From assembly GCF_009765755.1 (NCBI RefSeq), contig NZ_LMUV01000003.1, positions 320,402 to 384,401 on the forward strand: DNA of 64,000 nucleotides, read 5' to 3'. The notes below the pieces were generated by a model. It worked only from the letters and a program-made list of their open reading frames with translations. It ran no database searches and had not been told where the DNA came from. This document shows, piece by piece, positions 22,546 through 32,051 of this stretch (positions are counted from its first letter, which is position 1; each line of letters opens with the position of its first letter). Both the position numbers and the translations under genes were made by a program. The stretch comes from Rhodanobacter sp. L36. GTDB lineage: Bacteria > Pseudomonadota > Gammaproteobacteria > Xanthomonadales > Rhodanobacteraceae.

Positions 22546-23571
22546 TTGAAGAAAACCGATTTCGATTTCACCTTGCCGCCTGAGCTGATCGCGCAGACGC
22601 CGCTCGCCGAGCGTTCGGCCAGCCGTCTGCTGCTGCTCGATATGCCAGCGCACAAGCGCGAGGATCGCCTGTTCGCCGAACTGCCGCAGTTTCTGCGCGC
22701 GGGTGATCTGCTGGTGTTCAACGACACGCGTGTGCTGCCGGCGCGCCTCTATGGGCGCAAGGACACCGGCGGCGCGGTGGAGATACTGATCGAGCGCGTC
22801 ACCGGTCCACATGAGGCGATGGTGCAGCTTGGCGTCAGCAAGAAACCGAAGCCCGGTGCTCGCATCGAACTTGCCGACGGCACGCATGCGGTGGTGCTCG
22901 GTCGCGACGACGAATTTTTCCGGCTGCGTTTCGAGTCGCCCGAGCCGCTGGAAAAACTGCTGTCGAGACTCGGCGAGATGCCGTTGCCGCCGTACATCGA
23001 TCGGCACGCCGACGCCAGCGACATGGAGCGTTACCAGACCGTGTTCGCGCGCGAGCCCGGCGCCGTCGCCGCGCCCACGGCAGGGCTGCATTTCGACCAG
23101 CCCATGCTTGACCGGCTACGCGCGATGGACGTCGATTTCGGCTACGTGACGCTGCATGTCGGCGCGGGCACGTTCCAGCCGATGCGTGCGGAGCAGGTGA
23201 GCGATCACGTGATGCATCGCGAATGGCTCAACGTCGGCGCCGAGCTGGTCGAAAAAATACAGCGCACGCGCGCTGCGGGTGGCCGCGTGGTCGCCGTCGG
23301 CACCACCGTCGTTCGCGCGCTCGAAAGCGCGACCTGCGAAGGCGTGCTGCGTCCGTTCGCGGGTGAAACGCAGATCTTCATCTTTCCCGGCTACCGCTTC
23401 AGCAGCATCGACGCGCTCATCACCAACTTCCACCTGCCGCAATCGACGTTGCTGATGCTGGTGTCGGCGCTCGCGGGCCGCGAAGAGATTCTCGATGCCT
23501 ACCAGCATGCCGTGGAACAGCGGTATCGGTTTTTCTCCTATGGCGACGCGATGCTGATCTGGCCGGGTTAG
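22546..23571 (+). CDS. queA: S-adenosylmethionine:tRNA ribosyltransferase-isomerase
   Basis: QueA transfers and isomerises the ribosyl group of AdoMet onto 7-aminomethyl-7-deazaguanine in tRNA to make epoxyqueuosine. The 341-residue product has the family N-terminus KKTDFDFTLPPELIAQTPL, then LLVFNDTRVLPARLYG, AAPTAGLHF and the C-terminal NFHLPQSTLLMLVSALAG. Translation must begin at TTG (22546), as there is no in-frame ATG near and the preserved N-terminus begins there. tgt, usually next to queA, does not follow in this window. Confidence 0.95.
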   Translation: MKKTDFDFTLPPELIAQTPLAERSASRLLLLDMPAHKREDRLFAELPQFLRAGDLLVFNDTRVLPARLYGRKDTGGAVEILIERVTGPHEAMVQLGVSKKPKPGARIELADGTHAVVLGRDDEFFRLRFESPEPLEKLLSRLGEMPLPPYIDRHADASDMERYQTVFAREPGAVAAPTAGLHFDQPMLDRLRAMDVDFGYVTLHVGAGTFQPMRAEQVSDHVMHREWLNVGAELVEKIQRTRAAGGRVVAVGTTVVRALESATCEGVLRPFAGETQIFIFPGYRFSSIDALITNFHLPQSTLLMLVSALAGREEILDAYQHAVEQRYRFFSYGDAMLIWPG

Positions 23572-23675
23572 GGTTCGTTCGCTGAATGCCTATCACGGGC
23601 AGCCTTCCGCATCGATCGGACATTAGGAAAGCCCTGCTTCAAAAATCGGATCGCGACGACAAACTGAAACACATC

Positions 23676-23710
23676 TGTCATCCAACCTGCCTAGGGTTGC
23701 CCGGATGACA
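23676..23710. promoter_or_regulatory. Nested inverted repeats upstream of the multicopper oxidase
   Basis: The outer arms TGTCATCC (23676–23683) and GGATGACA (23703–23710) are perfect. An inner dyad CAACC (23683–23687) / GGTTG (23695–23699) has a 7-nt spacer. The element lies 78 nt before the oxidase start and 104 nt after queA. The inner geometry recalls MerR-family operators such as CueR sites. No T-run follows, so it is not an obvious terminator. Confidence 0.4.
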
Positions 23711-23787
23711 CATTTATCAGCTTCCTGTGGACACCGCACAGCGCGTTTCGGCAGCAACAGAAACCATCCCTCGAAGGCGCGCTCGCA

Positions 23788-25425
23788 GTGACGGTTTCGC
23801 GCCGTCAATTCCTGCGCGGTGCGGGCAGCGTCATCGGCGGCATCGCGCTGGCAGATGCGCTGCAGCTCGCATCGGCGCAAACGATGAAGATGCCGGCGCG
23901 CATGACGATGCCGACGCTCGCTGCGCCAAATGTTTCGCTGCTGAATCCGACGACCCTGGCGCGATTCGTCGACGCGCTGCCGGTGCCGCCGCTGGCGCGG
24001 CCTGCGGGTCATCGCGCGCATCCGTCGTATCCCGGTCGCACGCTGCCGTATTACCGGATGGAGATGCGTGCGTTTCATGCGCGACTGCATCGTGACCTGC
24101 CACCGACGCCGCTGTGGGGTTATGACGGGCGTTCGCCGGGGCCGACGTTCGAGACTCGTCACGGCGAGCCGCTGTTGATCGAATGGGTGAATGCATTACC
24201 GACGAAACATTTCCTGCCGATCGATCACAACATCCACGGCGCCGAACGGTCCAGGCCGGAGGTGCGCGCGGTGACGCATGTGCATGGCGCTCGTGTTCCT
24301 GCTGGCAGCGATGGCTGGCCGGAAGACTGGTACGAGCCGGGCCGTTCGGCATCGTTTCATTATCCCGGCGCACAGGAAGCGGCGAGCCTCTGGTATCACG
24401 ATCATGCGATGGGGATCACGCGCCTCAACATCTATGCCGGCCTATATGGCGCATTCAACGTGCGTGATGCGGAAGAGTCGGCGTTGGATTTGCCATCGGG
24501 CGAACACGATCTGCCGTTGATGCTTTGCGATCGCCTGATCGCGAAAGACGGCAAGTTGTATTACCCGGTGTCCGACGATCCATCGGCGCCATGGGTTTCG
24601 GAATGCCGCGGCAATGCCGTGCTGTGCAACGGCAAGCTGTACCCGTATTTCGACGTGGAGCCGCGGCGTTATCGCCTGCGTCTGATCAACGCCGCCAATA
24701 CAAGCTTCTTCGATCTGTCGTTGTCGCCCGGCCATGCGTTCACGCAGGTCGGCAGCGATCAGGGTTTGCTTGAAGCGCCACTGCAGCGCGACCGCGTGGC
24801 GTTGTATCCCGCCGAGCGCGCCGATGTGGTGGTGGATTTTTCCGGCATGGCGGGCAAGACCTTGCAGCTGCATGCAGGCACCGAGGCGATCCTTGAATTC
24901 CGTGTGCGCGATCGCGGCCACAAGGACACGTCGCAATTGCCGGCCGCCTTGCGTCGCGTGCCGCGCATCGACGTTGCCAGTGCCGTGCGTGATCGCCAGC
25001 TCACTATCGGCGAACAGGACGATGCGAGTGGCAATCCGATGATGATGATGCTCGACGGCAGGATGTGGTCCGACCCGATCAGCGAGAAACCCGTGCAGGG
25101 CACCACGGAGAGCTGGAGTTTCGTCAACGTCACCGGCGATGCGCATCCGATCCATCTTCATCTCGTGCGCTTCCAGGTGGTCGACCGACGCCCGTTCGAT
25201 CTGTTCGCGTGGAACGCGAAACGGGTCGTGCGATATACCGGCCCGGCGCAATTGCCCGAGCCACACGAGATGGGATGGAAGGACACCGTGCGCGCCGATC
25301 CCGGCATGGTGACGCGCATCGCGATGCACTTCGATGGCGAGCCGGGACGCTATGTATGGCATTGCCATTACCTCGAGCACGAGGACAACGAAATGATGCG
25401 TCCGTATCAACTGCTGCCTGCGTGA
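23788..25425 (+). CDS. Tat-exported multicopper oxidase (CotA-like laccase)
   Basis: The 545-residue oxidase of phenols or metal ions reduces O2 to water. A twin-arginine signal (SRRQFLRGAG) exports it folded. All copper-ligand motifs are present: HVHG at 164–167, WYHDHAMG with H204/H206, HPIHLH at 453–458, and HCHYLEHEDNEMM from H525. The cupredoxin layout and these spacings match the spore-coat laccase/bilirubin oxidase class. The start is GTG at 23788, with a purine-rich TCGAAGG upstream. A methionine-rich stretch (MKMPARMTMP) after the signal may help bind copper. Confidence 0.93.
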   Translation: MTVSRRQFLRGAGSVIGGIALADALQLASAQTMKMPARMTMPTLAAPNVSLLNPTTLARFVDALPVPPLARPAGHRAHPSYPGRTLPYYRMEMRAFHARLHRDLPPTPLWGYDGRSPGPTFETRHGEPLLIEWVNALPTKHFLPIDHNIHGAERSRPEVRAVTHVHGARVPAGSDGWPEDWYEPGRSASFHYPGAQEAASLWYHDHAMGITRLNIYAGLYGAFNVRDAEESALDLPSGEHDLPLMLCDRLIAKDGKLYYPVSDDPSAPWVSECRGNAVLCNGKLYPYFDVEPRRYRLRLINAANTSFFDLSLSPGHAFTQVGSDQGLLEAPLQRDRVALYPAERADVVVDFSGMAGKTLQLHAGTEAILEFRVRDRGHKDTSQLPAALRRVPRIDVASAVRDRQLTIGEQDDASGNPMMMMLDGRMWSDPISEKPVQGTTESWSFVNVTGDAHPIHLHLVRFQVVDRRPFDLFAWNAKRVVRYTGPAQLPEPHEMGWKDTVRADPGMVTRIAMHFDGEPGRYVWHCHYLEHEDNEMMRPYQLLPA

Positions 25426-25570
25426 ATCACGCGTCCGTGTGACGCAGCGCACGGCTTCGAGCGCGGTAGTGGAACGGTCATCTTCGCGGTCGTCGTTGTC
25501 GCCGTGATGCCAACGAAACGTCATCTGCGAAGGACAGACTGCGTGGAGCCCATGCGGTGCGTTGCGCACA

Positions 25571-25594
25571 TGGGTCAATCAGGGGGATGACCCA
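25571..25594. promoter_or_regulatory. Inverted repeat TGGGTCA-N10-TGACCCA in the phosphoesterase leader
   Basis: Perfect 7-bp arms at 25571–25577 and 25588–25594 lie about 40 nt upstream of the phosphoesterase ATG. It may be an operator or a leader hairpin. No Pho-box repeat is visible in this interval. Confidence 0.3.
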
Positions 25595-25632
25595 AAGACA
25601 CCGTCACCGGTTGTCTGCAGGAGATCCAGATC

Positions 25633-27675
25633 ATGCGAAACATGTTTGGCCGCAAGCGCTTGAGGCCTTTACTCATCGGTGTATTGACAACGGCCATTGC
25701 CGGCGTCGTCAGTGCACAAACCACTCCGCCGGACAAGGATGCGGCGTTCCGTTCCCATCTGCCGGCTGCAAGCAGCCAGCACCAGCCAGGCCTTCCCGGG
25801 GGAATCATCACGCTGCATCAGCCGGCTCAGGCCAATGACCGCAGCGGCATCACGCTTACACCGATCAAGCACGTGATCTTGCTGATCGGCGAGAACCGCA
25901 CGTTCGATCACGTCTATGCGACCTACAAACCGCCGCAAGGGCAGACCATCAACAACCTGTTGTCCGAGGGCATCGTCAAGGCCGACGGCACGCCGGGCGC
26001 GCACGCGTCGCTGGCGCGGCAATCCCAGGCCACGCAAACCGGCAAGTTCAATGTCGCGCCGACACGCACCGGCCTCTACAACAACCTGCCGGCGATGAAC
26101 ACCGGCGGCGCACCGACGCAGGCGCCGTTCGCCTCGGCGGCACAGGCGCAGTCGATCGAGCCGGCGCTACCGCAGGATGCATACGACGAACTGGCCGAAG
26201 GCGGCACGGGGCTGCCGAACGGTGTGGTCGATACGCGTTTTCCATCGACGCTGGCGAACGCGCCGGTGGACATGCATGCATCGATCAGCCGCAACGACTA
26301 CGCGAACAGCCCGGTGCATCGCTTCTTCCAGATGTGGCAGCAGCTGGATTGCAGCGTGAACGCGGCGACCACCGGCAACCCGAGCGGTTGTCGCGCGGAT
26401 CTCTTCCCGTGGGTGGAAACCACGATGGGTGCCGGCAACAACGGTGTGACGCAGCCAGCCGGTTTTACCGACCAGACCACGGCCGAAGGCTCGACCGCGA
26501 TGCAGTTCCTCAACATCGCCAAGGGTGACGCGCCGTACTTCAAGACACTGGCCGAAACGTACACGCTCAGCGACAACTTCCATCAGTCCGTGATGGGCGG
26601 CACCGGCGCGAATCACATCATGCTCGGTTACGGCAATCTGATCTGGTACGCGGATGCACAGGGCAACCCCATCGTGCCGCCGACCAACCAGATCGAGAAC
26701 CCGGATTCGCAGAAGGGCACCAACAACTGGTGGGTGCAGGATGGATACGGCGGTGGTTCGTACGTCAACTGCGCGGACGACAAGCAGCCGGGCGTTGCTT
26801 CGGTCAAGGGTTATCTGAAGACCTTGCCGTATCGCACGTTCAAGGGCACGGACTGCAAGCCGAACGCGTACTACCTCGTCAACAACTACAACCCGGGCTA
26901 CCTCGGCGATGGCACGCCCGCGCCGCTGGGCACCACGCAGTTCACCATTCCACCGACCACGCAGGACAACCTCGCGCTGCTGCTGAGCAAGAAGAAAGTG
27001 AGCTGGAAGTACTACGGCGAAGGCTGGGGTGGCGGCAAGGAAAACGGTGAGGCCGGCACGTACTGCAACATCTGCAATCCGTTCCTGTACTCCACCCAAG
27101 TCATGACCAACCCGACCCTGCGCGCCAACAACCAGGACATCAACGACCTGTACAACGATATCCAGAACGGCACGCTGCCGGCGGTGTCCATCGCCAAACC
27201 GGATGGCATTCTGGACGGCCATCCAGCCTCGTCGAAACTCGAGCTGTTCGAGGGCTATGTCAAGAAGATCGTCAACATGGCGAAAGCCAATCCGAAGGTG
27301 TGGAACGACACGGTGATCATGGTGACGTTCGACGAAGGCGGCGGTTACTACGACTCGGGATACGTGCAGCCGATCGATTTCTTCGGCGACGGCACGCGCA
27401 TTCCGCTGCTGGTGATTTCCAAGTACTCGCAGGGCGGGCGCGTGGTGCACACGTACTACGACCACGTGTCGTTCGACAAATTCGTCGAAGCCAACTGGGG
27501 TCTGGGCGCCACCATCTCGGCACGCAGCCGCGACAACCTGCCGAACCCCATCGCCTTGCCGAAGAACCCCTATGTGCCGGTCAACGCACCGGCCATCGGC
27601 AACCTGATGGACATGTTCGACTTCGGCCCGTATGGCTGGTCGGATGCGACGTCGGCCACTGCCACGGCCGACTGA
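25633..27675 (+). CDS. Secreted phosphoesterase (phospholipase C / AcpA acid phosphatase superfamily)
   Basis: The 680-residue product has a signal peptide (hydrophobic about 12–26, cleavage near VSAQ). The catalytic domain opens with IKHVILLIGENRTFDHVYATY, the conserved metal-binding ENxTFDH of the alkaline-phosphatase-like phosphoesterase family. It later contains MVTFDEGGGYYDSGY and HVSFDKFVEANWG, further metal ligands. Family members cleave phospholipids or phosphomonoesters; which one cannot be told. AGGAG before AUC CAG AUC ATG supports the start. A terminator hairpin follows the stop. Confidence 0.87.
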   Translation: MRNMFGRKRLRPLLIGVLTTAIAGVVSAQTTPPDKDAAFRSHLPAASSQHQPGLPGGIITLHQPAQANDRSGITLTPIKHVILLIGENRTFDHVYATYKPPQGQTINNLLSEGIVKADGTPGAHASLARQSQATQTGKFNVAPTRTGLYNNLPAMNTGGAPTQAPFASAAQAQSIEPALPQDAYDELAEGGTGLPNGVVDTRFPSTLANAPVDMHASISRNDYANSPVHRFFQMWQQLDCSVNAATTGNPSGCRADLFPWVETTMGAGNNGVTQPAGFTDQTTAEGSTAMQFLNIAKGDAPYFKTLAETYTLSDNFHQSVMGGTGANHIMLGYGNLIWYADAQGNPIVPPTNQIENPDSQKGTNNWWVQDGYGGGSYVNCADDKQPGVASVKGYLKTLPYRTFKGTDCKPNAYYLVNNYNPGYLGDGTPAPLGTTQFTIPPTTQDNLALLLSKKKVSWKYYGEGWGGGKENGEAGTYCNICNPFLYSTQVMTNPTLRANNQDINDLYNDIQNGTLPAVSIAKPDGILDGHPASSKLELFEGYVKKIVNMAKANPKVWNDTVIMVTFDEGGGYYDSGYVQPIDFFGDGTRIPLLVISKYSQGGRVVHTYYDHVSFDKFVEANWGLGATISARSRDNLPNPIALPKNPYVPVNAPAIGNLMDMFDFGPYGWSDATSATATAD

Positions 27676-27688
27676 CCCAAGCGACGTC

Positions 27689-27718
27689 ACGCTCACCCGC
27701 ATGTGCGGGTGAGCGTTT
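27689..27718 (+). terminator. Terminator after the phosphoesterase gene
   Basis: ACGCTCACCCGCA (27689–27701) and TGCGGGTGAGCGT (27704–27716) form a perfect 13-bp stem ending in TTT, 14 nt after the stop. Confidence 0.75.
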
Positions 27719-27774
27719 GCGTGCGCGGCGCCGTCGGTTCCGCGCGCGCGACTCCACCACGGGAGCATGCAGCC

Positions 27775-28248
27775 ATGAACACCTTTACCCCTTTCGCGCA
27801 ACGCGCCGGTTTCGTCATCGGCAGCCGCGTGCTCGCAGTCACAATGATCGTTGTCATTGCCATCGCCAGCCCGTCGATCCAGGCGGACCCGGGCGACTTC
27901 GCGGCGATGCCCGGGCTCTGGAAAATCGTCACCACGCGGATCGATCACGGCCATCGCGGCAAGTCGACGATCGACTGGCATTGCGTGGATGAAGGCGCCG
28001 ATCCGTGGGCCACGTTCGCCGTCATCGTGGTGCCGGACATGCCGCCTTGCCAGCGTGAAGACCAGCATCGCGGCAGCACGTCGCTCGCATGGACAGCACA
28101 TTGCGGCAACGCGAATGCCGCCGGTCGCGGCCGCGTGGATTTCGATTCCGCCGAGCACTACACCGCCAGCGTTTCGTTGCCGGATCGCGGTGACGTCGTG
28201 AGCGTGGAAGGCCAGCGCATGGCCGCGTGCACGAGTCCCAGCGATTGA
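27775..28248 (+). CDS. Small secreted DUF3617-like protein
   Basis: The 157-residue product has an N-terminal signal/anchor (about 17–37, ending IQADPGDF). The mature part begins MPGLWKIVTTRIDHG and has four cysteines (in HCVDE, PPCQRE, AHCGNA, AACTSP), the pattern of DUF3617, a small periplasmic family of unknown function. GGGAG upstream supports ATG at 27775 rather than the longer in-frame extension. It is separated from the phosphoesterase by a terminator, so probably has its own promoter. Confidence 0.7.
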   Translation: MNTFTPFAQRAGFVIGSRVLAVTMIVVIAIASPSIQADPGDFAAMPGLWKIVTTRIDHGHRGKSTIDWHCVDEGADPWATFAVIVVPDMPPCQREDQHRGSTSLAWTAHCGNANAAGRGRVDFDSAEHYTASVSLPDRGDVVSVEGQRMAACTSPSD

Positions 28249-28344
28249 TCAAAAGGTTGACTCGCGCCAGCGAATCGGTTGTCCTCGCATGATCGTTCGC
28301 GGTGATCCGTTGCCGCGCATGCCGTCCATCCGCGAGGCCAACGC

Positions 28345-30099
28345 GTGCGCCCATACTCCAGAAACATCCTGCGCTCTGTCGCTGCATGGCTGATGCTCGT
28401 TTCGATCGTAGCCACGCAAGCGCGCGCGGCAACCTCAAGCGACCAGCCGCTGCCGCTCGGCCATGCACGACCAAGCGCCGCCACCGTGCAGGCGTGGAAG
28501 GATCGCAAGTTCGGCATGTTCATCCACTTCGGATTGTTCTCGGTGCCCGGCGGCATGTGGAAAAGCCGGCGCGTGGACAATGGCTACAGCGAGCAGATCG
28601 CCGCCAACGGCAACATGCCCATGGCCGAGTACGCAGCGTTGGCGAACACGTTCGATCCGGAAAAGTTCGACCCTGATGCCATCGTCGCGCTGGCGAAGGA
28701 GGCCGGCATGAAATTCATCGTGCTCACCGCCAAGCACCACGACGGCTTCAACATGTTTCGCACCGCGCAGACGCCGTACAACATCGTCGATGCCACGCCA
28801 TACAAGCGCGACGTGGTGAAGCTGCTGGCGGACGCCTGCGCGCGCGCCGGCATGCCGTTCGGCGTGTACTACTCCACCATCGACTGGCATCATCCCGGCG
28901 GCAACACGTACATCGAAGGCAACAGCAACCCGATCACGCCGGCGCAGGCCGATTTCAACGTGGCGCAGATCCGCGAGCTGATGAGCCGCTACGGGCCGAT
29001 CGCGGAAATCTGGTTCGACATGGGCAAGCCCACGCCGGCGCAAAGTGCGCGTTTCGCCGACACCGTGCACGCGCTGCAACCGCAGGCGATGGTGTCGGGC
29101 AGGGTGTGGAACTACCAGGGCGATTTCACCGTGATGGGCGACAACGCCGAGCCCGATGTCGCGGTCGAAGAACCATGGCAATCGCCCGCATCGATCTTTC
29201 CGAAAACCTGGGGCTATCGCTCGTGGGAACATCGCGACGACCTGCCCGGAAAAATCCGCGAAAACATCGCGCGACTCGTGCGTGTGGTGAGTGCCGGTGG
29301 CAACTACATCCTCAACATCGGGCCGCGCGGCGACGGTTCGGTCGTGCCCTATGAAGCCGATGTGTTGCGCGGCGTGGGACAATGGCTGCTCGTCAATGGC
29401 GCTGCGATCTACGGCACGAGCGCGCAACCGTTTGGCGCGCTCGATTTCGGTTACGCCACGGTGGGCAGACATACGTTGTACCTGTTCGTCGACAGGCTTC
29501 CAGCCGATGGATGGTTGCATCTTCCGGGCGTGGTGGATTCACGCTTTGATGCCGGTCACTTGCTGGGTGATTCATCGCAGCGAACTGCTGCGGTTCATGT
29601 CGATGCATCCGGTGCGAGCGTGGATGTCCACTCGTTGAACCTGACCCCACGCGCCGACCGCTTCATGCCGGTGATCGCGGTGCCGTTCACGGGTGATCTG
29701 CACGTGCGCCCTGTCGCAGTGAATCCGTCATCGGATGGGCGCGTGCAACTCGAAGCGCAGCACGCCGAACATTTCCTCAACTACAACGGTTACGGCTACG
29801 AAGATCCATCCACGCTCTACAAGTTGCGCTGGTTTGCGGGATTACGCGGAGATCACTACAAGCTCACCGTGCATTACATCGGTGCCGAAAAGCCTGCGCG
29901 CCTCGACCTCGTCGTGGACGGTCAGCGACAAACGTTGCTGCTGGAAGCCGGCAAAGGCCAGCATCTCGTGTACGAGACGGACATTCAGCGCAACCGCCAC
30001 GTGCAACCGTACGCGATGCAGATCGAGCTGACGCCAGTCGAACCTTTCCACAAGGGCGACCGTTTGCCGGTGGCGGTGGAAAGCGTGGAGACCCGTTGA
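28345..30099 (+). CDS. Secreted alpha-L-fucosidase, family GH29
   Basis: The 584-residue product has a signal peptide (about 10–29, TQARA-AT). The GH29 barrel follows: WKDRKFGMFIHFGLFSVPGG, FIVLTAKHHDGFNMF, YYSTIDWHHPGG and EIWFDMGKP with the likely nucleophile D225. The C-terminal region (about 340–584) is beta-rich and may be carbohydrate-binding. It would release alpha-L-fucose from glycoconjugates in the periplasm or outside. It starts at GTG (28345). Together with the GH95-like gene at 44.5 kb it suggests fucosylated glycans are a target. Confidence 0.92.
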   Translation: MRPYSRNILRSVAAWLMLVSIVATQARAATSSDQPLPLGHARPSAATVQAWKDRKFGMFIHFGLFSVPGGMWKSRRVDNGYSEQIAANGNMPMAEYAALANTFDPEKFDPDAIVALAKEAGMKFIVLTAKHHDGFNMFRTAQTPYNIVDATPYKRDVVKLLADACARAGMPFGVYYSTIDWHHPGGNTYIEGNSNPITPAQADFNVAQIRELMSRYGPIAEIWFDMGKPTPAQSARFADTVHALQPQAMVSGRVWNYQGDFTVMGDNAEPDVAVEEPWQSPASIFPKTWGYRSWEHRDDLPGKIRENIARLVRVVSAGGNYILNIGPRGDGSVVPYEADVLRGVGQWLLVNGAAIYGTSAQPFGALDFGYATVGRHTLYLFVDRLPADGWLHLPGVVDSRFDAGHLLGDSSQRTAAVHVDASGASVDVHSLNLTPRADRFMPVIAVPFTGDLHVRPVAVNPSSDGRVQLEAQHAEHFLNYNGYGYEDPSTLYKLRWFAGLRGDHYKLTVHYIGAEKPARLDLVVDGQRQTLLLEAGKGQHLVYETDIQRNRHVQPYAMQIELTPVEPFHKGDRLPVAVESVETR

Positions 30100-30125
30100 C
30101 GAAATCGGATGACGAGGCGCGGGCT

Positions 30126-31310
30126 CTATGCCTCGACGTGCGCGAACCGTCGGCAGTGTTCGAGGTAGCCGCCTTCGTGTTCGCGCACCAGCTCGACCAC
30201 GCTGCGCCATAGCCACGACGGTGCGTCGAGCGATTTCGATCGGTTGCGCTTGAGTTCGCTCAGCCAGCGTGCGCGTGCATCGTCGTCCATCTGGCGCGCA
30301 TGGGCGCAGCCGACCACGTTGCCGAGATAACCGGCAACGTCCATCGCTTCGGACTGACTCAGCCGCTTGATGTTGAGCTTCAGATCCTGCGGCAGCAGCT
30401 CGCGCAGAAAAACGGCCTTGCCCATGAACGTGCTGCAGCGCATGCGTTCGCCCAGATGTGGCGACAGCGCAGTGGCGCCCTGCACGATGCGTTGCGCGTT
30501 GCCGCGCGGCATGTTGACGTTGGCTGCACGTGGCGCGGCGGCCTTCGCGGCTTCCTTGATGTCGATCAGGCACAGGCTGTTGTTCGGGTCTTTCGATTCG
30601 CCCACGCGCAGCATCACCGCGTATCGCAAAAGCCCCAGCGAGCTGCAACCTTTCACCCAGTACGCCGCACCGAGCATCTGCACATCGTCGGTGTCGTTGC
30701 GATGACTCAGCGAGGTCACCAGCGCGTGCACTTCTTCGCTCGACATCAAGGCCTCAAGTGCCTTGCGTTCGGCGCCGGAGATCGACCAGAAATTCTTCGT
30801 GCCTTCGAGGCGCTCGGCGGCCAGGTGTTTCCATTTGCGTCGCAACGCACGCTTCATCACCAGCTGGATCGACTCGGGCCGCGCGCGTGCGACCGGTAAT
30901 TTGCCGGGCTTTGCACTCAGGGCCTGCTCGTACCCGAGAATCAGCTGCTCCATCATCTTGGCGGTGATCACGCCGGGCAGATCGGAGCCGCGCGCGGCCA
31001 TCGCCAATGACAGGCCGAGGCGGATCATGTCGTGCGCCGGATTGCCGATCACGGTCTGGTCGAAGTCGCGGATCTGCACATCGACCCGACCTTCGGCATC
31101 CGCCACCGGGCCCATGTTGCTGACGTGGCAATCGCCGCAGATCCACACATGCGGGCCTTGCGGCAGGCGTCGGTCCGCGGCGTCCAGCCATTCGTAGAAA
31201 CGCACCGTGCTGCCCCGCACATAGGCGTGCGCCGAACGGGCCATTTTCTGTTCGCGAAGCTCGGTCAGCAGCGTGGCGCGCTGCGCCGGGCCCGGGGATT
31301 TCTTTGTCAT
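30126..31310 (-). CDS. DUF2252 family protein
   Basis: The product is 394 residues from MTKKSPGPAQ. The family hallmarks are visible: HVWICGDCHVSNMGPV, DVQIRDFDQTVIGNPAHDMIRLGLSLA and a C-terminal GCAHARQM. The fold is related to aminoglycoside-phosphotransferase-like kinases (the GDCHxxN and DFD motifs resemble catalytic and metal-binding loops), but no substrate is known. Start choice is uncertain; in-frame ATGs also lie at 31337 and 31367, none with a strong ribosome-binding site. It lies alone between the GH29 and GST genes. Confidence 0.82.
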   Translation of the reverse strand: MTKKSPGPAQRATLLTELREQKMARSAHAYVRGSTVRFYEWLDAADRRLPQGPHVWICGDCHVSNMGPVADAEGRVDVQIRDFDQTVIGNPAHDMIRLGLSLAMAARGSDLPGVITAKMMEQLILGYEQALSAKPGKLPVARARPESIQLVMKRALRRKWKHLAAERLEGTKNFWSISGAERKALEALMSSEEVHALVTSLSHRNDTDDVQMLGAAYWVKGCSSLGLLRYAVMLRVGESKDPNNSLCLIDIKEAAKAAAPRAANVNMPRGNAQRIVQGATALSPHLGERMRCSTFMGKAVFLRELLPQDLKLNIKRLSQSEAMDVAGYLGNVVGCAHARQMDDDARARWLSELKRNRSKSLDAPSWLWRSVVELVREHEGGYLEHCRRFAHVEA

Positions 31311-31375
31311 GCTGGATCTCGATGCGTTGACAGTCATTGCAGCGGAGTCGCCGTGAACATGGTGCATCGTTGCGC

Positions 31376-31410
31376 GATCAGTGAGGCCGCGACATGCGCG
31401 GCCTCTGATC
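31376..31410 (-). terminator. Hairpin downstream of the GST/FUSC frame
   Basis: GATCA-gt-GAGGCCGCG (31376–31391) pairs with CGCGGCCTC-TGATC (31397–31410): 14 pairs with a 2-nt bulge. It begins 20 nt after the stop of the minus-strand FUSC–GST frame and before DUF2252. There is no T-run. Confidence 0.5.
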
Positions 31411-31430
31411 TTGCCAGTGACAGACCTGAC

Positions 31431-32051
31431 TCAGTGTTTGCCGAGCCCTTCGTCGGCCAGCACTTTCTGCACGGCGCTGTCGGCCAGCATGCGTTCGGCG
31501 AACGCCGCGAGGTTGGCGAAGCCGGAAAGATCGACCTTCGTCGCTTTCGCCCAGCGCCATACGACGAACAGATACGGGTCGGCGATCGAGCGCATGCCGG
31601 CGAGCCAATCGCGGCCTTCCAGTTGCTTGTCCGCGCGGCCAAACAATTCGTGCAGCTGCGTCAGCGCCTTGTCGCGCGTCAGTTGTGCGGCGGCCTCGTC
31701 AAGGAAGCCGGTGCTGCCGAACAGCGGATGAAACGCCGGATGCACATCGGAGTTAAGGAACGACAGCCAGCGATTTACCTCGGCACGACCCTTCGGCGTG
31801 CCGTCACCGCCGAGCTTCGCGTCCGGAAAACTGTCGGCAAGATAATTGAGGATCGCCACGTTCTGCGTCAGCGGCCAGCCGTCGATTTCCAGCACCGGCA
31901 CCGCGCCTGCCGGATTGAGCTTGAGATACTCCGGCGACTTCAACGTCTCCTTGGTCATCTTCTGCGTCGTGTATGGCTGGCCGATCCATGCCAGCACGAT
32001 GTGATCGGACATCGAGCACGCGCCCGGAGAGAAATAGAGTTTCATGGTCAT
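31431..32051 (-). CDS. Beta-class glutathione S-transferase (alone, or C-terminal part of a FUSC fusion)
   Basis: The 206-residue GST begins MTMKLYFSPGACSMSDHI; the cysteine in PGACS and a later DVHPAFHPLF are the catalytic/binding residues of bacterial beta-class GSTs such as E. coli GstA. The thioredoxin-like domain spans 1–80 and the helical domain 90–206. AAGGA lies 7 nt before this ATG, so it can be translated by itself. However, the FUSC reading frame upstream runs into it with no stop codon. Confidence 0.85.
   Translation of the reverse strand: MTMKLYFSPGACSMSDHIVLAWIGQPYTTQKMTKETLKSPEYLKLNPAGAVPVLEIDGWPLTQNVAILNYLADSFPDAKLGGDGTPKGRAEVNRWLSFLNSDVHPAFHPLFGSTGFLDEAAAQLTRDKALTQLHELFGRADKQLEGRDWLAGMRSIADPYLFVVWRWAKATKVDLSGFANLAAFAERMLADSAVQKVLADEGLGKH

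Noticed and set aside
26167-28158. 663-codon minus-strand frame opposite the phosphoesterase
   Set aside because: Antisense to a well-supported secreted enzyme; translation is Arg/Val/His-rich with no recognisable motif.
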